Source of the DNA: an uncultured beta proteobacterium
GTDB taxonomy: Bacteria; Pseudomonadota; Gammaproteobacteria; Burkholderiales; Burkholderiaceae_C
Direction of reading: 5' to 3'
DNA: 64,000 nt
Assembly (NCBI GenBank): GCA_903886275.1
Contig: CAISLN010000083.1
Coordinates: forward strand, 62,001 to 126,000
Below the pieces are notes generated by a model, which saw nothing but the letters and a program-made list of their open reading frames with translations, had not been told where the DNA came from and made no database searches. Shown here piece after piece: positions 58,533 to 64,000 of this stretch. The position numbers and the translations under genes were made by a program. The first letter of the stretch is position 1, and each line of letters starts with the position of its first letter.

Positions 58533-60647
58533 TTAACCTTGGTGGTCGTGCGAAGGACGATCCAGCAAGGCCTTCATGGACAGCTTGATGCGGCCCTTCT
58601 CATCGGTTTCCATGACCTTGACCTTGACGATCTGGCCTTCGGACAGGTAGTCGGAAACCTTTTCCACGCGCTCATGGGCGATCTGGCTGATGTGCAGCAG
58701 ACCATCCTTGCCGGGCAGCAGGTTGACCAATGCGCCGAAGTCCAAGATCTTGGTGATCGGGCCTTCGTAGACCTTGCCGATTTCCACTTCGGCCGTGATC
58801 TGCTCGATGCGGCGCTTGGCTTCTTCGGCCTTGGCCGGATCGGCGGAAGCGATGGTGATGGTGCCATCTTCCTCGATGTTGATTTGGGTGCCGGTTTCTT
58901 CGGTCAGCGCACGAATGACGGAACCGCCCTTGCCGATCACGTCACGGATTTTCTCGGGATTGATCTTCATGGTGAACAGGCGCGGAGCGAAGTTGGACAC
59001 CTCGGTCTTGGCCTCACTCATGGCTTCTTGCATCTTGCCCAGAATGTGCATGCGTGCTTCCTTGGCCTGGGCCAAAGCGACTTGCATGATTTCCTTGGTG
59101 ATACCTTGGATCTTGATGTCCATCTGCAGCGCGGTAATACCGTTGGTGGTACCAGCGACCTTGAAGTCCATGTCACCCAGGTGATCTTCATCGCCCAGGA
59201 TGTCGGTCAACACCGCAAAGCGGTTGTCTTCCTTGATCAGGCCCATGGCGATACCGGCCACATGTGCCTTCATGGGAACACCAGCGTCCATCAATGAGAG
59301 GCAGCCGCCGCAAACCGAAGCCATGGAAGAGGAGCCATTGGACTCGGTGATTTCCGACACCACACGCATGGTGTAGGGGAAGTCTTCCTTGTTGGGCAGA
59401 CAGGCGATCAGTGCGCGTTTGGCCAGACGGCCGTGGCCGATTTCGCGGCGCTTGGGCGTACCCACGCGGCCGGTTTCGCCGGTGGCAAAGGGAGGCATGT
59501 TGTAGTGCAGCATGAAGCGGTCTTCATACTCACCGCTCAAGGCATCAATGCGCTGTGCATCGCGCTCGGTACCGAGCGTGGTGACTACCAGGGCTTGGGT
59601 TTCGCCGCGTGTAAACAGGGCAGAACCGTGGGTGCGGGGCAGCACGCCATTGCGGATTTCGATGGGGCGCACGGTGCGCGTGTCGCGCCCGTCGATGCGG
59701 GGCTCGCCGGCCAGAATCTGGCTGCGCACGATCTTGGCTTCGATTTCAAACAGCAGGCCTTCGATCGCAACACTGTCAAACGCAGCGCCGTCGGCCTTCA
59801 GGGCGGACATGACTTCAGAGTAGGCAGCGCGGCAGGCTTGCGTGCGGGCTTGCTTGTTGCGGATTTGGTAGGCAGCAACCAGTTTGTCTTTGGCCAGGCC
59901 GTCGATCTTGGCGATCAGGGCTTCGTCCTTGGCGGGCGCCTTCCAGTCCCACATCGGCTTGCCAGCGTCACGCACGAGCTCGTGAATGGCATTGATGGCA
60001 ATATTGCCCTGTTGGTGGCCGAACACAACCGCACCCAACATGATCTCTTCGGACAGTTGTTGCGCTTCGCTTTCCACCATCAGCACAGCGGCTTCGGTGC
60101 CAGCCACGACCAGGTCCAGCACCGATCCCTTGCGAGCGGTTTGGCCGGGGTTGAGCACGTATTCGCCGTTGACGTAGCCCACGCGGGCCGCGCCTATGGG
60201 GCCGCTGAAGGGCACACCGGACACCGACAGCGCAGCGCTGACTGCGATCAGGGCAGCAATGTCCGCATCGACTTCGGGGTTCAGGGACACGGTGTGCACG
60301 ACCACGTGGACTTCGTTGAAGAAGCCTTCGGGAAACAGGGGCCGAATCGGGCGGTCGATCAGGCGGCTGGTCAGTGTTTCAAATTCACTGGGGCGGCCTT
60401 CGCGCTTGAAGAAGCTGCCGGGGATCTTGCCTGCGGCGTAGGTCTTTTCAAGGTAGTCCACGGTCAGAGGGAAGAAGTCCTGACCGGCCTTGCCTTCGGT
60501 GCGGGCAACCACGGTGGCCAGCACCACGGTACCGTCCATATCCAACAGCACAGCGCCGGTGGACTGACGGGCGATTTCGCCGGTTTCCATGGTGACCGTA
60601 TGTTGTCCCCATTGGAATGTCTTGCTAACTTTTTTGAACATTGTCAT
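58533..60647 (-). CDS. pnp: Polyribonucleotide nucleotidyltransferase (PNPase)
   Basis: 3'-to-5' phosphorolytic exoribonuclease, 704 residues: two RNase PH cores (about 10-230 and 315-540) separated by a helical domain, then KH (about 555-615) and S1 (about 625-695). Catalytic-core motifs include [28 protein letters not shown] and the second-core [18 protein letters not shown] has [15 protein letters not shown]. The start at 60647 ([14 protein letters not shown]) has GGAG upstream. It is downstream of rpsO, behind a terminator hairpin. Confidence 0.97.
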   Translation of the reverse strand: MTMFKKVSKTFQWGQHTVTMETGEIARQSTGAVLLDMDGTVVLATVVARTEGKAGQDFFPLTVDYLEKTYAAGKIPGSFFKREGRPSEFETLTSRLIDRPIRPLFPEGFFNEVHVVVHTVSLNPEVDADIAALIAVSAALSVSGVPFSGPIGAARVGYVNGEYVLNPGQTARKGSVLDLVVAGTEAAVLMVESEAQQLSEEIMLGAVVFGHQQGNIAINAIHELVRDAGKPMWDWKAPAKDEALIAKIDGLAKDKLVAAYQIRNKQARTQACRAAYSEVMSALKADGAAFDSVAIEGLLFEIEAKIVRSQILAGEPRIDGRDTRTVRPIEIRNGVLPRTHGSALFTRGETQALVVTTLGTERDAQRIDALSGEYEDRFMLHYNMPPFATGETGRVGTPKRREIGHGRLAKRALIACLPNKEDFPYTMRVVSEITESNGSSSMASVCGGCLSLMDAGVPMKAHVAGIAMGLIKEDNRFAVLTDILGDEDHLGDMDFKVAGTTNGITALQMDIKIQGITKEIMQVALAQAKEARMHILGKMQEAMSEAKTEVSNFAPRLFTMKINPEKIRDVIGKGGSVIRALTEETGTQINIEEDGTITIASADPAKAEEAKRRIEQITAEVEIGKVYEGPITKILDFGALVNLLPGKDGLLHISQIAHERVEKVSDYLSEGQIVKVKVMETDEKGRIKLSMKALLDRPSHDHQG

Positions 60648-60735
60648 TTTGCTTTTCTCCATTGATTTCGAAAGTGAAATGGGAGGTAGTGACCACCTCA
60701 CCCAGGCTCGGATTCAACACCGCAATCTGCGATGC

Positions 60736-60772
60736 CATTCCAGCGGCACTTGCGTCAAATGACGCTGGAATG
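60736..60772 (-). promoter_or_regulatory. Stem-loop in the pnp leader
   Basis: A perfect 10-bp inverted repeat (CATTCCAGCG / CGCTGGAATG) with a 17-base loop that itself contains a 6-bp palindromic pair (GCGTCA / TGACGC). It is located between the rpsO terminator and the pnp start, where enterobacteria have the RNase III-cut hairpin used for PNPase autoregulation. The parallel is positional only. Confidence 0.5.
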
Positions 60773-60807
60773 ACACAGCTTTCGCTCTGCGTTTGCCGTC
60801 TCCGAAG

Positions 60808-60842
60808 TAAAAAACGCCTGAGCTAGTGAACTAACTCAGGCG
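60808..60842 (-). terminator. Intrinsic terminator of rpsO
   Basis: On the minus strand an 8-bp stem (CGCCTGAG / CTCAGGCG), extended by 3 more pairs across a mismatch with a 4-base loop, is followed by six T; it starts 23 bases past the rpsO stop. Partial read-through into pnp is likely, as in E. coli. Confidence 0.8.
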
Positions 60843-60864
60843 CTTCATCTAATTTTGTGGTCTC

Positions 60865-61131
60865 TTACTTGCGCAGGCCCAGCTTGGCAATCAGTGCGGT
60901 GTAACGGTCAGCATCTTTGCCCTTCAGGTAATCGAGCAGCTTGCGGCGACGGCTCACCATGCGCAGCAGACCACGGCGACCGTGGTGGTCCTTGGCGTGG
61001 GTCTTGAAGTGGGGGGTGAGTTCGTTGATGCGTGCGGTCAACAGTGCGACTTGCACTTCGGGGGAGCCGGTGTCACCGACGCTACGGGCGTTGTCTTTGA
61101 CAACAGTGGCTTTGATGCTGGATGCGATCAT
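60865..61131 (-). CDS. rpsO: 30S ribosomal protein S15
   Basis: Primary 16S rRNA-binding protein of the small subunit, 88 residues, the normal length. The signature [26 protein letters not shown] is clear, as is [17 protein letters not shown] 61131 gives the canonical [11 protein letters not shown]... N-terminus. First gene of the rpsO-pnp unit. Confidence 0.97.
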   Translation of the reverse strand: MIASSIKATVVKDNARSVGDTGSPEVQVALLTARINELTPHFKTHAKDHHGRRGLLRMVSRRRKLLDYLKGKDADRYTALIAKLGLRK

Positions 61132-61459
61132 GGTATTTCCTGTGTGGGCGGCCCTCTTTGCAGAGTGGCGTCCCGGTTGATGAACTTGCGTGCGGTGCTG
61201 GAACTGCTCCGAACGTGTGCCTTGCATTGTGCAAAGCCCGTGGAGTATAGCCGATGCTCTGGCACCGCCCATCGCCACGTGTACAAGGCACTTTTGCTTG
61301 CCAAGGAGGGCCACTGAAATTGCGTTTAAAGCCTCCATTTCAAGAGCCGTCGCAGAACAATAAAGATCCTGCCAGTTGCTTGAAATGAACTGCAGCGGGC
61401 ACAGCTTGGAAGCATGCGGCGCTCACTGTGAGTGCTGCGCAATGATCCAGGAGTTCTCC
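61132..61459. promoter_or_regulatory. Divergent intergenic region between rpsO and the Hsp20 gene
   Basis: 328 bases with no credible gene. On the minus strand a TATACT box (61244-61249) is a plausible rpsO -10, followed in the leader by a small stem (TTGCA / TGCAA). On the plus strand CTTGAAA near 61379 matches a heat-shock -35 element, but I see no convincing -10 partner, so sigma32 control of the Hsp20 gene is only a suggestion. Confidence 0.35.
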
Positions 61460-61831
61460 ATGTTTGTCGCCACGACCCACCCCGCAATCCGCCGTAACGC
61501 CTGCGCCCCCGCCGACCGCGCGTTGGAGCGCTTTTTGAACAGCACGCAGGCGAGCCAACCCAAGACGCAGTACCAACAGGACGAAACCGCCTTTCACGTC
61601 GCGCTAGATGTTCCCGGCATTGCGCGCGAGCAACTTGCCATTTCCATTGAAGGCGCTGTGGTGCGCATCGTCAGCAGGGAAGGCGCGCCGCGCCAGTACC
61701 GCGCCGCCTACGAACTGCCGCAAGATATTGACGCAACACTGAGCGAGGCCAAACTGGAAAACGGCGTGTTGCGCTTGAAGCTGAGCAAAAAGATCCCCAT
61801 CAATAACGCAACCGAAATCACCATCCAGTAA
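61460..61831 (+). CDS. Small heat-shock protein, Hsp20/alpha-crystallin family
   Basis: ATP-independent holdase, 123 residues, short for the family. The alpha-crystallin domain (about 38-120) shows FHVALDVPGIAREQLAISIE, ELPQDIDATLSEAKLENGVL and the C-terminal KLSKKIPI with an I-x-I-like motif. The N-terminal arm is only about 35 residues, which often gives small oligomers. ATG 61460 has AGGAG upstream; an in-frame extension from 61376 adds a Cys-rich stretch without a Shine-Dalgarno. Confidence 0.88.
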   Translation: MFVATTHPAIRRNACAPADRALERFLNSTQASQPKTQYQQDETAFHVALDVPGIAREQLAISIEGAVVRIVSREGAPRQYRAAYELPQDIDATLSEAKLENGVLRLKLSKKIPINNATEITIQ

Positions 61832-61841
61832 GCAGGGGCCC

Positions 61842-62921
61842 TTAAAGCATGTCTAGCGGCCAGCGTGGTTTGACGTCAAAAGCGTAGGCCATGCTGGCCT
61901 GTTGAACCCCGCTTTGCAATCGCATGGCGCCAGCCAAGGCGATCATGGCGCCATTGTCGGTACACAGATGCAGCTCGGGGTAATGCACCCGGATGTTGCG
62001 CTTGGCGCAGGCCGCATTGAGCTGCTCACGCAAATGCCGGTTGGCACCCACCCCACCGGCCACCACCAGTCGCGTCAGGCCGGACTCTTTCAAGGCGGTC
62101 AGGGACTTCCTCAGCAGCACATCGACGATGGCGGCCTGCGTGGAAGCGGCAAGATCACATTGCTGCGCGCGCGGCAGTTCCTCAAAGAGGCTCACACCAC
62201 CGGCGGCGACCATTTTCTTCGCCTGCACCATCACGGCGGTCTTGAGTCCGGCAAAGGAAAAATCCAAATTGCCGCTGTGCAACAGGGGCCTGGGCAGGGC
62301 GTAAGCCTTGGGGTTGCCAGATTCGGCCAGGCGCGCCAGCAGCGGCCCACCCGGATAGGCCAAGCCCATCAACTTGGCCGACTTGTCAAAGGCCTCGCCT
62401 GCGGCGTCGTCTATGGACTCACCCAGCAGCACATAGCGCCCTACCCCATCCACCCGCATCAGCTGGGTATGGCCACCGGAAACCAGCAGCGCAATAAAAG
62501 GAAACTGCGGCGGATCGGCGCTCAAAAAAGGCGACAGCAAATGCCCTTCCAGGTGGTGCACGCCCAGCACTGGTTTGCCCAGGGCTGCACCCAGGGCACA
62601 GGCCACGCCCGCCCCCACCAGCAAGGCACCCGCCAAACCCGGCCCGCGCGTATAGGCCACGACATCCACATCCGAGAGCTGACAGTCTGCCGCGATCAGA
62701 ACTTCCTGCGCCAGCGGCAGCACCCGTCGAATGTGGTCACGACTGGCCAATTCGGGCACCACGCCGCCAAAGGCCTGGTGCATTTCGATCTGGCTATACA
62801 AGGCGTGCGCCAGCAGAGCCGGCACCTGCACTGAGCCCGTCGCAGCCTCGCAGCGCACCAAAGCCACACCCGTCTCATCGCAAGACGACTCGATTCCCAA
62901 CACCAACAACTTTTGCACCAT
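61842..62921 (-). CDS. tsaD: tRNA threonylcarbamoyltransferase TsaD
   Basis: Transfers the threonylcarbamoyl group to A37 together with TsaB and TsaE. The 359 residues have the ASKHA fold: [13 protein letters not shown] at the N-terminus, the metal-binding HLEGH (about 140) with [11 protein letters not shown], and the C-terminal [15 protein letters not shown] and TDNGAMIA blocks. A TAAACT box lies 9 bases before the ATG. It is divergent from a small frameshifted gene. Confidence 0.96.
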   Translation of the reverse strand: MVQKLLVLGIESSCDETGVALVRCEAATGSVQVPALLAHALYSQIEMHQAFGGVVPELASRDHIRRVLPLAQEVLIAADCQLSDVDVVAYTRGPGLAGALLVGAGVACALGAALGKPVLGVHHLEGHLLSPFLSADPPQFPFIALLVSGGHTQLMRVDGVGRYVLLGESIDDAAGEAFDKSAKLMGLAYPGGPLLARLAESGNPKAYALPRPLLHSGNLDFSFAGLKTAVMVQAKKMVAAGGVSLFEELPRAQQCDLAASTQAAIVDVLLRKSLTALKESGLTRLVVAGGVGANRHLREQLNAACAKRNIRVHYPELHLCTDNGAMIALAGAMRLQSGVQQASMAYAFDVKPRWPLDML

Positions 62922-62946
62922 AGGGCGCAGAGTTTAGAGTAAGCCC

Positions 62947-63296
62947 ATGGGCATCGATATTGCATCCTTGAAAAAGTCACACAGAACGCCTTGGCGCAAA
63001 CTGAATAAGGGCGTCGAAACCCATGTGTGGCGTACGCCACGCCCGGCGGACGCATCTGAAGCCCCGGCCGCAAGCGCTTCAGCCTTCATTCAGGCAGCGC
63101 AAACTTGCATGGCAGGCGCACAAGGGAATGTGGAAAAGCTTACGCCAGCGCCCTGATTGCCGCATTAGGGCAAGAGGCACTGACAAGAAATTTGGAACGC
63201 TTTTTCTTGCTGACGGAGGCCGAAAACGTTACCGCCATCCAGCTGCATCACAGCCCGGAATTCCAGACTGCGTGGCTACACCAATGCAAGAACTGA
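62947..63296 (+). pseudogene. Small hypothetical gene with a probable one-base frameshift
   Basis: Frame A from ATG 62947 (MGIDIASLKKSHRTPW...) stops at 63156, while an overlapping frame B carries a plausible C-terminus (ECGKAYASALIAALGQEALT... to 63296). Inserting one G in the GGG run at 63124-63126 would join them into a single soluble protein of about 116 residues. A TAGAGT box lies 6 bases before the ATG, the same short-leader arrangement as other genes here. I recognise no family. It is either a true pseudogene, a sequencing indel or two unrelated frames. Confidence 0.45.
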
Positions 63297-63297
63297 C

Positions 63298-63684
63298 TTA
63301 GGCGGCAGCCGCGTGCTGCGGCTCGTTGACGGCCGGTTCGGAATGGAAGTCCGGCATCTCGATATGCCGACGACGCTTGCGCACAATGACAGCCGGGGCT
63401 GCGGCCAATGCATGCGAACGCGAGGCGGCATAGGACTCGCCACGTCCGGTTGAGCGGGCCAGTTTGATAGCCTCCTCCACGGCCTCGGTGCCAAGTGCTT
63501 TTACAGTCGAGCCATTGACACGAACATAGCTGCCAGACGCAGTGGTGGCCAGCAGACCAAACTCCATGCCCATGCGCACAATGCCCAAAACCTTGAACTC
63601 TTTAGGCGCTGCTACAAACGCCTTGATGGTCTGACTACCGAGCACCACTTGCAAAGGTGGATGCGATTTTGATTTGGTGTTCAT
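63298..63684 (-). CDS. Hypothetical protein
   Basis: A 128-residue soluble protein: a compact N-terminal part (about 10-90, including FVAAPKEFKVLGIVRMGMEF and YVRVNGSTVKALGTEAVEEA) and a basic/Ala-rich tail with IVRKRRRHIEMPDF. There is no signal peptide, cysteine cluster or known motif that I can name. In-frame ATG codons at 63732 and 63822 would extend it; I chose 63684 as the best-supported by spacing (AGCGGA upstream). It is convergent with the small frameshifted gene. Confidence 0.6.
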   Translation of the reverse strand: MNTKSKSHPPLQVVLGSQTIKAFVAAPKEFKVLGIVRMGMEFGLLATTASGSYVRVNGSTVKALGTEAVEEAIKLARSTGRGESYAASRSHALAAAPAVIVRKRRRHIEMPDFHSEPAVNEPQHAAAA

Positions 63685-63851
63685 GATCCGCTTTTCGGCA
63701 CCTTTGTCGGCGCCCGCCTCAGGGTTAAACATGGCGCAATCTTGCCCAAAGGGCTTCCAAATAACTTGATGGAAATATGATGATTTACGAGCACCCCAAA
63801 AGACCATCCACACAGCCTCCAATCACCTGTTCGTTGATGGACAATTAAGGC

Positions 63852-64000
63852 ATGGCAATAGGACACTACATCAAAGAAATTGGTCGCGGCAAAGACGGCG
63901 CACGGGCGCTTTCCAGAGAGCAAGCGGCCGATATGTTCGGGCAAATCCTCGACGGAACGGTCACCGATCTGGAGGTCGGGGCTTTTTGCTTGGCCATGCG
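63852..64000 (+). CDS. ybiB: YbiB-like (TrpD2) protein, 5' part, cut by window edge
   Basis: The first 49 codons, MAIGHYIKEIGRGKDGARAL through DMFGQILDGTVTDLEVGAF, match the N-terminal helical domain of YbiB/TrpD2 proteins, structural relatives of anthranilate phosphoribosyltransferase that bind nucleic acid and lack TrpD activity. The catalytic-fold part is beyond the window, so classification relies on the N-terminus alone. Confidence 0.75.
   Translation, partial: MAIGHYIKEIGRGKDGARALSREQAADMFGQILDGTVTDLEVGAFCLAM

Noticed and set aside
61376..61459. Cys-rich N-terminal extension of the Hsp20 protein (several Cys in 28 residues)
   Set aside because: It lacks a Shine-Dalgarno, while ATG 61460 has AGGAG; no family member has such an extension to my knowledge.

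Overview
This 64 kb window reads as a contiguous chromosomal stretch from a GC-rich betaproteobacterium, most likely a member of the Comamonadaceae (Burkholderiales), close to Rhodoferax, Polaromonas or Albidiferax. The basis is gene content and order: rpsO-pnp-qor-tpiA-secG-tRNA-Leu-nuoA..N as one co-directional block, kdsA-eno-ftsB, a LivM-LivG fusion in the branched-chain amino-acid transporter, a PPi-dependent phosphofructokinase, and Comamonadaceae-like GC-rich intergenic repeats. The genus is inference; no 16S rRNA gene is present. I see no prophage, insertion sequence, CRISPR array or integron. The window is almost entirely core and housekeeping DNA with a few small accessory patches.

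Layout. 1-6.6 kb: the 3' end of kdsA, then eno, ftsB and a NadR-like P-loop protein (+ strand); hslO and a gamma-carbonic-anhydrase-like protein (-); a DUF455 ferritin-like protein and an EAL-HDOD signalling protein (+). 6.6-16.5 kb: xerD, an AEC transporter, a cysteine hydrolase and queG; tsaE-amiC; an MFS transporter with dedA; and mutL. 16.6-20.1 kb: a chemoreceptor, then two orphan secreted-protein genes that each carry one disabling lesion (a frameshift in the signal peptide, and an in-frame amber codon). 20.1-26.5 kb: PPi-phosphofructokinase and the livK-H-MG-F uptake operon (-). 26.7-30.8 kb: an SMR transporter, a MATE and a Bcr/CflA-type efflux pump, and miaA. 30.8-38.1 kb: a LolD-like ATPase, a large FtsX-like permease, a PLP cysteine synthase/desulfhydrase-family enzyme, an AttH/CrtC-like exported protein and an MsbA-type exporter, all on +. 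38.2-41.4 kb: two small Ala-rich proteins and glutamate dehydrogenase (+), then DUF1178 and a Nudix hydrolase (-). 41.4-61.1 kb: the minus-strand super-block rpsO, pnp, qor, tpiA, secG, tRNA-Leu(GAG) and all fourteen complex I genes, ending in a strong intrinsic terminator. 61.4-64 kb: a small Hsp20, tsaD, a probably frameshifted small gene, a hypothetical protein and the start of a YbiB-like gene.

Themes: complex I with glycolysis (enolase, TPI, Pfp); cell-envelope assembly and division (KdsA, FtsB, AmiC, DedA, SecG, MsbA-like and LolD/FtsX-like transporters); tRNA modification (QueG, TsaE, MiaA, TsaD); and DNA or RNA maintenance (MutL, XerD, PNPase). The most unusual local structures are a 63-bp imperfect duplication of the nuoD translation start, which creates a 41-codon upstream ORF wrapped round a hairpin; the paired broken secreted genes; and a recurring placement of -10-like boxes 5-10 bases from start codons that lack a Shine-Dalgarno sequence, suggesting leaderless or very short 5' UTR transcripts. 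I did not find a convincing wholly new multi-gene system.
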